DNA of 64,000 nucleotides from positions 45,187-109,186 of the forward strand of contig NZ_CACZDK010000022.1 of the NCBI RefSeq assembly GCF_902779965.1, given 5' to 3'. The stretch's first letter is position 1, and each line of letters opens with the position of its first letter. The notes below the pieces were generated by a model. That model was not told the origin of the DNA. It searched no databases and saw only the letters and a list, made by a program, of their open reading frames with translations. The translations under genes were made by a program, and so were the position numbers. Source of the DNA: Fibrobacter succinogenes (lineage in GTDB: Bacteria > Fibrobacterota > Fibrobacteria > Fibrobacterales > Fibrobacteraceae). Shown in pieces: positions 9,061-17,722 of this stretch.

Positions 9061-9159
9061 GAACATAAAATTGGCGTTTTTCGTCAAATTTTACCATTTT
9101 TCGCAATTTTACAAAAATTTCAGCAATTTAGAACATGACACAAATGTTCTAGGAACATA
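9061..9159. promoter_or_regulatory. Operator array of GAACAT(A) half-sites
   Basis: The half-sites are GAACATA at 9061-9067, GAACATG at 9131-9137, inverted ATGTTC at 9144-9149, and GAACATA at 9153-9159. Distances reproduce the 6455-6552 array: 70 bases from the first to the second site, a central palindrome, and the fourth site four bases beyond it. The intervening backbone (for example ATTGGCGTTTTT and CAAATTTTACCA) is conserved while the half-sites have changed. Confidence 0.6.
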
Positions 9160-9164
9160 AAAAT

Positions 9165-9188
9165 CCCCGCGGCACTTTGTCCGCGGGG
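9165..9188 (-). terminator. Rho-independent terminator of the 15936-9213 operon
   Basis: The hairpin is identical over 24 bases to 6559-6582 and is followed on the minus strand by ATTTTTAT. It lies 24 bases after the stop of the last lipoprotein of the operon. Confidence 0.85.
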
Positions 9189-9212
9189 AGTCCTCCTTAC
9201 AAAAAATCACTT

Positions 9213-10721
9213 TTACTGTTCAACATATCTTATGCAACGGACAAAAGCGCTATGCGGCGCATTACTACTACACGTCACTTTTATGGAATAATCGACATCC
9301 ACCGTCATCCAATATCGACATCCACCCCAGTGCATGCCGGGACCCGATATATTGGAAACCCAATATGGCACAACGTTGCCGCCATCCGCAAAAATAAAGT
9401 CCCTTTCAGCATCCGAAAAAAGTTGTTTTTTGTCATCTTCGGAAGCGCGATTCAACAAGATGTCAAAATCACCGCTCGTCGGAACACGCCATCCACTAGG
9501 GCAAACACCTGCAGCAGGGTCATCAGGATTATAACCTCCATAATATTCTACACCATCATAAGTATATGTTCCTGGACCGTCATAGAGATAACCATAAGCA
9601 TCACAATTTCCACGGAAGCACTCATAAGCACCTTCATAAGAATCGTCGTCATATCTAAGATTTGAAGCCATCCAGTCAACGCCATCTATATTCACAACCT
9701 TATACACACGGTCATCTCGAGGATCTCTCATCGCACGGCAAGTATCACAACCAATAAGATGTCCATTAACATTCGCCGTCCAACCAATATCCTTTTCACA
9801 AACAAATTCCAACCCAGAGTAAATACTAAACGGATTATTATTTTTCGCACTTTTCCCCACATTCGACGCATCGCACTTTCCAAGGCCATACTGTTTAGCC
9901 CAGAAATATTCCACATAAGGTTCAAATGCCGGAACTTCTGCAATTTCCCACGACTCGATATTCTTGCGAATTACTCCCAATTCGTTATTGCCCGAAAGAC
10001 TCAAGCCACAAGCAACATCCGCTATTTTCGTTTTTAGAGCAGAATCACTCCAAACGCCGTCATCAGCAAGATCATCGCTGATTTCGGTTAAACGTCCCAA
10101 TAACGCAGCTTCCGATTCCTTTCCAAGCAAAAGAATATTAATTGCAAGTAAAGCCGCATCGCCTTCGCTATTGCCAAAAATATCCAAATGCTCAACATTT
10201 TCATGCACAACATCATCATAAAAAGTGGCAAACACTTCACGATCCGATTGGCGTTTAGCCTCGGCAAAAGATTTATTTTTTTCTTGCACAAGATTACGCA
10301 TTCTTTCGTATTCAAGATGCGTCAGCAAATTGATATTCACTTGAGACTGGCCATCCAATTCAGCAAGAGCTTTTAAAAAAATCGAGCCATTTGAATTAGC
10401 ACCCGTCATCTCATTGCGATAATAACCATACACCTCAAGTAGAACATACGGAGATTCCAGTTTCAAATAATCAATAAAGAACTCTCCCTTATTGTTATTG
10501 ATTTTTCCTTTAAAGTTTTTCCCAGTCTGTTCAAGGGTGCGACCATCAAGTTCCCGTACAGTCACAGATGAGCCTACTAAAAGAGGACCTTTTTGAGAAA
10601 CACCTTCAATAGAGCCATTAAACAGAACCACCGAATTCGAGAAATCAGATGATTCTTCTAGAGCGCAGCCACCAAACAAGCTTACCAAAACAAACTCAAT
10701 AAAAAACAGCATCTTTTTCAT
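9213..10721 (-). CDS. FISUMP lipoprotein with one FISUMP domain (502 aa)
   Basis: The signal peptide ends in LFGGC, with Cys19 lipidated. The shared N-terminal domain (EGVSQKGPLLVGS) follows. A middle segment with FWAKQYGLGKCD and a short Cys-bounded block (FVCEKDIGW) is also found in the 10738 and 12886 proteins and in the histidine-phosphatase lipoproteins at 18864-23026. One FISUMP domain (about 335-502) has RDDRVYKVV, WMASNLRYDD, GVCPSGWRVPTSGDF and FVRCIRYVEQ. It is the last gene of a four-gene operon, 16 bases after the previous one. Function unknown. Confidence 0.92.
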   Translation of the reverse strand: MKKMLFFIEFVLVSLFGGCALEESSDFSNSVVLFNGSIEGVSQKGPLLVGSSVTVRELDGRTLEQTGKNFKGKINNNKGEFFIDYLKLESPYVLLEVYGYYRNEMTGANSNGSIFLKALAELDGQSQVNINLLTHLEYERMRNLVQEKNKSFAEAKRQSDREVFATFYDDVVHENVEHLDIFGNSEGDAALLAINILLLGKESEAALLGRLTEISDDLADDGVWSDSALKTKIADVACGLSLSGNNELGVIRKNIESWEIAEVPAFEPYVEYFWAKQYGLGKCDASNVGKSAKNNNPFSIYSGLEFVCEKDIGWTANVNGHLIGCDTCRAMRDPRDDRVYKVVNIDGVDWMASNLRYDDDSYEGAYECFRGNCDAYGYLYDGPGTYTYDGVEYYGGYNPDDPAAGVCPSGWRVPTSGDFDILLNRASEDDKKQLFSDAERDFIFADGGNVVPYWVSNISGPGMHWGGCRYWMTVDVDYSIKVTCSSNAPHSAFVRCIRYVEQ

Positions 10722-10737
10722 TTTAAAATTCTCCCAT

Positions 10738-12870
10738 TTACAAATCCTTTACACAGCGAACCGAATAAAGTCTATTAGCTCTTGTTATACTCATATTAAT
10801 CTTCAAATATCCATCAAATTCAATAGCAACGCCACCCTGATATTGAACTTCAACACCATTTCTATTTACACCCCAATCATTAAAAATGCCGCTAGAACTT
10901 GTCCAAAATCCAGAAAATCGTTCATCGCGAAGCCCATCATAAAACGAACCCACAGGTTTAACGCTAAAGCCATAAGGATCATTCACTTCATGAATAACAT
11001 AACCATTTTCAAACCAATCATGAACATCACTTAAGTCATTATTAGCTCCATAATAAGTTTTTTCAATAGAACCAATCCTACTAATTTCAACATTGTCAGC
11101 AACCATCGTAAGCAAAGAATCCCATTCATCGCGACTAGGGATATGCCATCCTTCAGGACAAATTCCTCTAGCCGAATCAACTCCCACAGCATCTTTCCAC
11201 AAATAAAAACATTCTTTCTCATACGGCATACACAAATTACTTGTCGAATCGCCCTTATAACGCAAATTTTCCGCCATCCAAAACTTGCCCGCAATTTCGG
11301 TAAAACGATAAGTATTTCCATCGCGAGAATCTTTCATATAACTATTGGCATCGTAAACCTTTTCCTTTTTTTCAATGCACCGAACAGATGCCTTAAAAAA
11401 CAAATCCTCTTTCGGTATGGAATCCACGCTAACACCAAGAGAATCAATTCTCAAAACATATTTCCCATCAATCCAATATGTTCCAAACTCATATATTCCC
11501 TTAAACTTGTACACAGAATCGTAAGTCATCTGTCCACCATATTCGAGTCCTAGGCCCGACGGCGAACGAAGTGCCGGCAACACTTCCTGATTCAATCCTT
11601 GATAATATTGCAAAAGAGCTTTAACTTCATCAAGATTCGGCACACGATATCCAGTCGGACATGAAGCAGAGGCACCTTCGAAACTATACAGTTTCCCCAA
11701 AGTATTACAATACGATTGTTTAAAATCATAACAATAGCTTTTCAAATGGTCATAAGCAATATAAAAAGCACTAGAGTCCTCTCGTCTCAAGTTTTCGGCC
11801 ATCCATTTTTGATTACCAATCATAACAGTTTTGTAAACATTGCCATCTTCCGCATCATTCAGCAAGCCAAATCCATCATTCAATATTTCCCTATTCCGAA
11901 TAAAAGACCAACGGCCATTTGAATTACAGATAAAATTAATATTATAATACTGACTCAAAATATTCTCATTCTTTCGTATTTCATTTACATTATTGACAGA
12001 GCATTCACCAAGACCATATTCGTGAACCCAGAATTTATATATGGCGGTTTCAAAGTCAGGAATTGTGGTTCCATCTTTCCAAGATTCAACATTTTTACGG
12101 ACCCGACGCAGAATATTTTTATCATTAGATGAGTTATACCAATAATCACGTTCAACATCGAAAGCCCAATCCGCTATTTCCGCATCAAAGTCCGCATATT
12201 CAGCAAATACAAACACCGCTTTCGACAGCCGTTCCGACAGGTCAGCTGCAGAACCATCTCTTTGCATCATAATACTCAAGGCCAAAAGTATCGCGCCCTC
12301 CTCTCCAGCAAATAAATTTGCATCTTCGGCTTTTCCCAAATCATAGGTTGCACCAAATAACGAAAACAGTTCTCGTTCCGCCTGCACCTTGGCCTCATCA
12401 AAAGTCATTCCCGCATAATCAACAAGACGATGAATACGTTCCACTTCTAAATGAGTAAGCAAATTTACATTCACATGATTACGACCATTTAAATTCGTCA
12501 AAGCATTCAAAGTAACCATGCCTTCAGATTCTTTTCCAGCAACCTCATTACGATAATAACCTTTAACTTCAAGCAACGCATATTGCGAAACCAAGTTAAT
12601 ACCCTTTATAGTAAAATCACCCCAATTACTCTTCACACTCGTGTTATAACTTTTTCCAGTCTGAGCCAAAGTACGACCATCAAGTTCTTGAACAGTCACC
12701 GAAGCACCCTTCAAAAAAGGTCCCTTCTGCGTAACACCCGCAATTTCTCTATTCTTGACAGCCACAATCCCTTCGCTCTGTTCGTCAATACCGGCCGTTT
12801 TGCAAACATCAGAACATGCGCAAAGCATCATCACAGAAGAAAGACAGATAAATTTCACCATATTTTTCAT
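10738..12870 (-). CDS. FISUMP lipoprotein with two FISUMP domains (710 aa)
   Basis: The signal peptide ends in MMLCAC; Cys19 is the likely lipidated residue. The N-terminal domain (AGVTQKGPFLKGAS) is followed by the middle FWVHEYGLGEC segment. Two FISUMP domains follow: about 338-505 (WMAENLRREDS, CPTGYRVPNLDE, SVRCIEK) and 515-710 (WMAENLRYKGD, GICPEGWHIPSRDEW, SVRCVKDL). Gaps of 15-16 bases to both neighbours place it inside the operon led by the regulator at 15067-15936. It is a close paralogue of the next gene upstream, so tandem duplication is likely. Confidence 0.92.
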   Translation of the reverse strand: MKNMVKFICLSSVMMLCACSDVCKTAGIDEQSEGIVAVKNREIAGVTQKGPFLKGASVTVQELDGRTLAQTGKSYNTSVKSNWGDFTIKGINLVSQYALLEVKGYYRNEVAGKESEGMVTLNALTNLNGRNHVNVNLLTHLEVERIHRLVDYAGMTFDEAKVQAERELFSLFGATYDLGKAEDANLFAGEEGAILLALSIMMQRDGSAADLSERLSKAVFVFAEYADFDAEIADWAFDVERDYWYNSSNDKNILRRVRKNVESWKDGTTIPDFETAIYKFWVHEYGLGECSVNNVNEIRKNENILSQYYNINFICNSNGRWSFIRNREILNDGFGLLNDAEDGNVYKTVMIGNQKWMAENLRREDSSAFYIAYDHLKSYCYDFKQSYCNTLGKLYSFEGASASCPTGYRVPNLDEVKALLQYYQGLNQEVLPALRSPSGLGLEYGGQMTYDSVYKFKGIYEFGTYWIDGKYVLRIDSLGVSVDSIPKEDLFFKASVRCIEKKEKVYDANSYMKDSRDGNTYRFTEIAGKFWMAENLRYKGDSTSNLCMPYEKECFYLWKDAVGVDSARGICPEGWHIPSRDEWDSLLTMVADNVEISRIGSIEKTYYGANNDLSDVHDWFENGYVIHEVNDPYGFSVKPVGSFYDGLRDERFSGFWTSSSGIFNDWGVNRNGVEVQYQGGVAIEFDGYLKINMSITRANRLYSVRCVKDL

Positions 12871-12885
12871 ACAACCGCATCCTTT

Positions 12886-15045
12886 TTAATCTTTTACGCA
12901 ACGAACAGGACAACGGTTTAGCTTATTTTCAGCCAATAAAGAAGCTTTCATGCTCATTGATCTTTCTTCCAAAGAAATCAGCAAGCCACCCTCATCAGCA
13001 TCAGCATAACCAGCATCCACAATCAAAGTATCAGAGCTTGTCCAAAATTCAGTCCTTACTTCATCGTAATACAAATCAGATCTAATCAATCCTACAGGTT
13101 TAACACTGAAATCGTACAGATTATCCACCTCCTGAAGAACAAAATCGTCTTTATTCCAGTCTCTAAAACTACCCAATCTATATCCAATATCATAGTATTT
13201 CCACAACGGATCCCATCTGCCCCAAGAGCTGTCTATACGATCCGCAACGAATGTTAGCATTTCATTCCATTCAAATTGACTAGGGAGATGCCAACTTTCG
13301 GGGCACACATCATGAGTAGAATCAGAACCAACAGCCTCGTACCACGAATAAAAACAGCCTTCATCACCGCATATATAATAGCATTCATCATGACCGCATA
13401 TTGAATCTTTCGTCACGGCCGCTTTATAACGCAGATTTTCAGCCATCCAATATTTACCATTGATTTCTGTAAAACGATACTTTTCGTTATCACGTGCATC
13501 TATTATGTATTTATCAGCGCTATACTGTTTCGGTTCATCACTCACCTGTACAGAATCAATAACACAACGAACTAAAGCTCGGCTTCTGTCGCTATAAAAA
13601 TCAAACTCTCTAATATCAGCTATCGAAGAATCAATCCATAAAACAAATCCATTTTGAGAATAATATGAGCTAGTACTATCTTCAAAATAAAGACCTTTCG
13701 TCGAAATCCACAATGCCAAGGTTCCATCGTCTCCTAGTATTGCATTAAAGCCATTCTTGGCAAGCAAAGAATCGGCGGCATTTTTTCCAGCGCCTCCATA
13801 CTGTTGCAATAAATTTTCAGCCTCACTATATCGCGGCAATCGGAAACCCTTAGGGCATGCTGACAAAGCAGAATCACGTCTATATAAATTTCCATTTTTT
13901 CTGATATTTTGACGAGATTTTCCATATCGCAAATTTTCCGCCATCCAAGTAACATTCCCTATACGTAATGTCTTATATATCGTCCCATCTCGTAAATCAA
14001 TAATTTCCACATTCGTCGAATCAGATTTTTTTCGATATCCACCCCATATCCATCGTTTATTATCCCCATCACATCTAAATACCACTCCATAATACTTACT
14101 TTGTTCGTTTATATTTTTGCGGATTTCTTCATCATTTTTTTCATCGCACTTACCAAGACCAAAATTCTGCGCCCAAAAATCATACATATAGTTCACAAAT
14201 TTTTCACTATTCCACCCCTGTATCCATGATTCCATATTTCTAGATACTTTATATAAGATATTTTTCTCAAAGCCTAATTCACCAGATTCATGATAGAGAC
14301 CTTTTTCAAAATAATCATATTCAGTTTCAAAAGTCCAGTCTACCATTTCCGCCCCAAATCCTTCATTTTTCTCAAATGAAAGTGCAGCCAACGCAAGCCG
14401 TTCTGAGAGATCCGCCATTGCGCCATTCCTCTGCATCATCACACTCAATGCAGCCAAGAATTCACGCCCTTCTCCGGCAAACAAATCCATATCTTCAGAT
14501 TTTTCTAGACCACCTTCAATACCAAACAAAGCAAGGGCTTCCTCTTCGGCCTGTTTTTTTGCCTCTGTAAAAGATTTTCCTTCTTTTTGTACCAAGCGGA
14601 GAACACGGTCAACCATCAAATGAGTCAATACATTCACATTCACATGATTACGGTCAGTTAAATCCGTAAGGGCATTCAAAGTAACCATTCCCTCAGATTT
14701 TTCCCAGGAAACTTCATTGAAATAATAACCATTCACTTCTAACAAAGCATAAGGTGAAACCAAGCTCACACCTCTGAGCACGAAATCGCCTTGGTCACTT
14801 TTTACACTCGTCTTAAAACTTCTTCCAGTCTGAACTAACGTTACGCGGTTCAATTCTTGAATCGTCACCGAAGAACCCACCAAGAAGGGCCCCTTCTGTG
14901 TAACGCCCGCGATTTCACGATCCTTCACAGCGAACACGCCTTCGCTCTGTTCATCAGTACCAGCAGTCTTACCAACATCGGAGCATGCACAAAGCATGGA
15001 TACAATCGTCAAAAATTCAAAAAAGCGACTCATTTTCATCTTCAT
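12886..15045 (-). CDS. FISUMP lipoprotein with two FISUMP domains (719 aa)
   Basis: The signal peptide ends in SMLCAC, with Cys21 lipidated. The N-terminal domain (AGVTQKGPFLVGS), middle segment (FWAQNFGLGKCD) and two FISUMP domains mirror the 10738-12870 protein. The FISUMP blocks read RDGTIYKTLRIG/WMAENLRYGKS and RDNEKYRFTEING/WMAENLRYKAA, ending CPVRCVKD. It is the first lipoprotein after the regulator, with a 21-base gap. The start at 15045 begins MKMKMSRF, and the second or third Met could also serve. Function unknown, presumed surface-exposed. Confidence 0.92.
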   Translation of the reverse strand: MKMKMSRFFEFLTIVSMLCACSDVGKTAGTDEQSEGVFAVKDREIAGVTQKGPFLVGSSVTIQELNRVTLVQTGRSFKTSVKSDQGDFVLRGVSLVSPYALLEVNGYYFNEVSWEKSEGMVTLNALTDLTDRNHVNVNVLTHLMVDRVLRLVQKEGKSFTEAKKQAEEEALALFGIEGGLEKSEDMDLFAGEGREFLAALSVMMQRNGAMADLSERLALAALSFEKNEGFGAEMVDWTFETEYDYFEKGLYHESGELGFEKNILYKVSRNMESWIQGWNSEKFVNYMYDFWAQNFGLGKCDEKNDEEIRKNINEQSKYYGVVFRCDGDNKRWIWGGYRKKSDSTNVEIIDLRDGTIYKTLRIGNVTWMAENLRYGKSRQNIRKNGNLYRRDSALSACPKGFRLPRYSEAENLLQQYGGAGKNAADSLLAKNGFNAILGDDGTLALWISTKGLYFEDSTSSYYSQNGFVLWIDSSIADIREFDFYSDRSRALVRCVIDSVQVSDEPKQYSADKYIIDARDNEKYRFTEINGKYWMAENLRYKAAVTKDSICGHDECYYICGDEGCFYSWYEAVGSDSTHDVCPESWHLPSQFEWNEMLTFVADRIDSSWGRWDPLWKYYDIGYRLGSFRDWNKDDFVLQEVDNLYDFSVKPVGLIRSDLYYDEVRTEFWTSSDTLIVDAGYADADEGGLLISLEERSMSMKASLLAENKLNRCPVRCVKD

Positions 15046-15066
15046 ACCAACTCTTTTATATTCTAT

Positions 15067-15936
15067 TTACTTTTGCGGTCCATAACTATTTTGCGCATTT
15101 GGCGCTACCGCACGGCCATGAATATTTTCCGTCAGCGGGAAAAGTTGCATATTCAAGCGACAAACTTTTTCTATGCTCTTATTCGCAGATACAATCGACA
15201 CAATGCGCTTACGGCACTCCGCCAATTCTTCCACGACCTTCTTGTAGCATTCATCCGTCATGCCCATCGTGATGCCGCTAAAGTGGCGTTCCGAGATAGG
15301 CAATTTGTCCAAAGCCTCAAGCGCAAGCTCGCCCATTTGGCGCAATTGCGAATGCACCGCCACGGCTACCACATTCAAATTTCCTGTCGATAGCGAAGCA
15401 TTAGTCTGGTGGTAGTTGCCCTTGATATCGCGCTTTAAGAGTCCGGACTTTACCAAGAACCGCAAGCTTTCGCTGACATCCGCCGCAGAAATCGCAGGTT
15501 TGCACACCTTGGCAATTTCGATCGGTTTCGCGCCCGGCATCGCGACCGCCAATTCACGGACAACGGAATGCTTCCAAGTCTCGTAGTAAGTGTACATTTC
15601 GCTACCGAGGATTCTCACGCGGTTCACTTCGCCAAGCGCCTGCATTTCCTCAAAACACTTCTTCTTTTCCTGCTCCGTCTTTGCGCTTTCGTACCGCACC
15701 AACAAAACAAAATAATCCAGTTCATAGCCAAGCAAGCCCATCGCAAGGCCAGTTTTCTTAGCGCCTTCTTCGCGCAAACGCGTTTTGCCGTCACAAACAA
15801 GTTTCAGGTACGACCCCGAGGCAAACCCGGCCAATTTTGCAAATTCGCGCCAGGTAAACGCCGAGCAACGTTTGCGTTCGCGATAGTAATCCAGCACATA
15901 TTCGCGGTATTCCTTATATTCAGTTACAGACTTCAT
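15067..15936 (-). CDS. TIGR02147/DUF4423 family protein, probable DNA-binding regulator (289 aa)
   Basis: This is the third and most divergent regulator of the family in the window. I start it at 15936 (MKSVTEYKEYREY) because this matches the N-terminus of its paralogues; an upstream in-frame ATG at 16008 would add 24 residues with no family match. The helix-turn-helix reads REFAKLAGFASGSYLKLVCDG. DUF4423 blocks follow (SESLRFLVKSGLL, RQMGELALEALD, CRLNMQLFPLTE). It leads an operon of three FISUMP lipoproteins. TAATTT lies seven bases before the ATG, the same leaderless layout as the other two. Its upstream region keeps part of the shared backbone but not a clear palindrome. Confidence 0.87.
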   Translation of the reverse strand: MKSVTEYKEYREYVLDYYRERKRCSAFTWREFAKLAGFASGSYLKLVCDGKTRLREEGAKKTGLAMGLLGYELDYFVLLVRYESAKTEQEKKKCFEEMQALGEVNRVRILGSEMYTYYETWKHSVVRELAVAMPGAKPIEIAKVCKPAISAADVSESLRFLVKSGLLKRDIKGNYHQTNASLSTGNLNVVAVAVHSQLRQMGELALEALDKLPISERHFSGITMGMTDECYKKVVEELAECRKRIVSIVSANKSIEKVCRLNMQLFPLTENIHGRAVAPNAQNSYGPQK

Positions 15937-15943
15937 GAATTTA

Positions 15944-15949
15944 AAATTA
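15944..15949 (-). promoter_or_regulatory. -10-like hexamer TAATTT for a leaderless start
   Basis: On the minus strand TAATTT ends seven bases before the chosen start at 15936, the same geometry as the TATATT elements before the two paralogues. Further upstream, GAAAACA (15982-15988) and two TAAAACA copies (16027-16033, 16052-16058) may be this regulator's half-sites. Confidence 0.4.
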
Positions 15950-16085
15950 AAAATTCGCACTCTTGTCTGCAATATTTTCACGAAAACAAAAATGGCATTT
16001 TTAAACAAATTTCGGCAATTATAAATTAAAACACAAAAAAGTATTCATTCATAAAACAAACATTAAATTCTATAGAACAAAAAAA

Positions 16086-16108
16086 TCCCCCGGCGCATTG
16101 CCGAGGGA
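16086..16108 (-). terminator. Rho-independent terminator after the decarboxylase operon
   Basis: The stem TCCCCCGGC/GCCGAGGGA has one mismatch and a 5-base loop, and is followed on the minus strand by a run of seven T. It lies just past the stop of the beta-subunit gene at 16133. Confidence 0.8.
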
Positions 16109-16132
16109 ATTTAAAGGCGATTCGCGATTATC

Positions 16133-17293
16133 TTAGCTCAAGCGGCTGATCATATAACCAGCGCAAACTGCCGTACCAATCACGCCGGACACGTTCGGGC
16201 CCATAGCGTGCATGAGGAGGAAGTTCTGCGGGTCATACTTAGCGCCTTCAACCTGAGAAACGCGGGCGGCCATCGGCACAGCAGAAACACCTGCGGAACC
16301 GATAAGCGGGTTCACCGGATTCTTCGGAGAGCACTTGTTCATGATCTTTGCGAGGAGAAGACCGCCGAAAGTGGAGAAGCCAAAGGCAACCACACCCATA
16401 GCGATAATCATGATGGTCTGCGGCTTGAGGAAGATGTCGGCAGACATGGTGAGACCCACGGAAGTTCCGAGGAAAATCGTCACGATATTCATGAGTTCGT
16501 TGGAGGAAGTCTTCACGAGACGTTCAACGACACCGGCTTCCTTGAAGATGTTGCCCATCATGAGCATGATGATAAGGGCAGAAGCATCCGGCACAACGAG
16601 CACGCAGACAATCATCACCATGATAGCGAAGACGATGCGTTCGGCCTTGGAAACCTGGCGGAGAGCCTTCATGCGGATCTTGCGTTCGGCATCGTTCGTC
16701 ATAGCGCGCATGATAGGCGGCTGGATGAGCGGCACGAGAGCCATGTAGGTGTAAGCAGCAACGGCGATGGGGCCGATGAGGTGCTTAGCAAGCTTGTTTG
16801 CAGTGAAGATGGAGGTCGGACCGTCAGCACCACCGATGATACCGATGGAAGCAGCTTCACCGAGAGTAAAGCCACCGAGAGCGACAGCTGCAAACATGGT
16901 CATGAACACACCGAACTGGGCGCCACCACCAAGAATGAGCGTACGCGGATTTGCGATAAGCGGTCCAAAGTCCGTCATGGCGCCCACGCCCAAGAAGATG
17001 ATGGGCGGGAAGAGTTCCAGATGGATACCCTGGCTGATGTAGTAGTAGAGACCGTTCGTCGGGCTGAACATACCTTCGATGCTCCAGCCACCGTCGTAGA
17101 ACGCGACGGACGGGATGTTCACCGCAAGTGCACCGATAGCGATCGGCAAGAGCAGAAGCGGCTCGTATTTTTTGACAATCGCAAGGAACATCAACACGAA
17201 GCTCACGATCCACATGATTACCATCGGAACGGTAATCTGCGCGAATCCTGTGCTCGAGGCGAAGTCCGCGACTGAGTTAATAATTCCACTCAT
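16133..17293 (-). CDS. oadB: Na+-translocating decarboxylase beta subunit (OadB/MmdB/GcdB family, 386 aa)
   Basis: This is the integral membrane subunit that couples decarboxylation of carboxybiotin to Na+ export. The sequence is almost entirely hydrophobic helices. It carries the family signature GGADGPTSIF with the key Asp157, the YMALVPLIQPP helix, and the PLIGSAGVSAVPMAAR segment whose Ser is part of the ion site in characterised members. At 386 residues it is closer to methylmalonyl-CoA or glutaconyl-CoA decarboxylase beta subunits than to the longer oxaloacetate decarboxylase subunit, but length alone does not settle the substrate. It is the last gene after the biotin carrier (17308) and gamma-like (17723) genes. 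No carboxyltransferase alpha subunit is in the window. Confidence 0.93.
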   Translation of the reverse strand: MSGIINSVADFASSTGFAQITVPMVIMWIVSFVLMFLAIVKKYEPLLLLPIAIGALAVNIPSVAFYDGGWSIEGMFSPTNGLYYYISQGIHLELFPPIIFLGVGAMTDFGPLIANPRTLILGGGAQFGVFMTMFAAVALGGFTLGEAASIGIIGGADGPTSIFTANKLAKHLIGPIAVAAYTYMALVPLIQPPIMRAMTNDAERKIRMKALRQVSKAERIVFAIMVMIVCVLVVPDASALIIMLMMGNIFKEAGVVERLVKTSSNELMNIVTIFLGTSVGLTMSADIFLKPQTIMIIAMGVVAFGFSTFGGLLLAKIMNKCSPKNPVNPLIGSAGVSAVPMAARVSQVEGAKYDPQNFLLMHAMGPNVSGVIGTAVCAGYMISRLS

Positions 17294-17307
17294 TGACTTT
17301 TACCTCA

Positions 17308-17673
17308 TTAGGCAATGGTCATCAAGACCTGGCCATCAGTAACGGTGTCGGTTTCCTTGACGGAGATAGAAGTGACCTTGCCTGCGCACGGAGCGACGAC
17401 CGGGTTTTCCATCTTGAGAGCTTCGATAACAGCCACTTCCTGGTTGGCAGCAACGGTGTCGCCAACAGCAACCTTGAGCTTGAACACGGAACCAGCGAGC
17501 GGGCTCTTGACTTCGGTACCTGCACCAGCAGCAACCGGAGCAGCGGCCGGAGCCGGAGCGGCAGCAGGAGCGGCAACCGGAGCAGCAGGAGCTGCGGCAA
17601 CGGCGGAATCAAGAACTTCAACTTCAACGTCGTAGGTCTTGCCTTCGAAACTGATACGGACTGTTTTCTTCAT
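17308..17673 (-). CDS. Biotin carboxyl carrier protein of the decarboxylase (121 aa)
   Basis: This is the biotinyl domain that shuttles CO2 from the missing alpha subunit to the membrane beta subunit. The N-terminal part (VRISFEGKTYDVEVEVLD) is followed by an Ala/Pro linker of about 30 residues and a lipoyl/biotinyl domain. The biotinylation site is the Lys in EALKMENPV, with the symmetric GKVTSISVKETDTVTDGQVL half-barrel after it. The first residue of the usual AMKM motif is replaced by Leu (ALKM), which is common in this group. The ribosome-binding site AGGAA precedes the ATG. It lies 14 bases upstream of the beta-subunit gene. Confidence 0.93.
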   Translation of the reverse strand: MKKTVRISFEGKTYDVEVEVLDSAVAAAPAAPVAAPAAAPAPAAAPVAAGAGTEVKSPLAGSVFKLKVAVGDTVAANQEVAVIEALKMENPVVAPCAGKVTSISVKETDTVTDGQVLMTIA

Positions 17674-17722
17674 TTTGATTTTTCCTGGCTTAAAAGCCTG
17701 TTAAGTTTTTAAAAGTTTAGCC

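Noticed and set aside
15937..16008. A 24-residue N-terminal extension of the third TIGR02147 protein.
   Set aside because: The paralogues begin at the equivalent of 15936, and the extension would cover the promoter-like hexamer.
16208..17275. A 355-residue open frame opposite the decarboxylase beta-subunit gene.
   Set aside because: It is His/Asp-rich with no recognisable domain, and it lies antisense to a strongly supported membrane protein. Codon bias removes stops in that frame.
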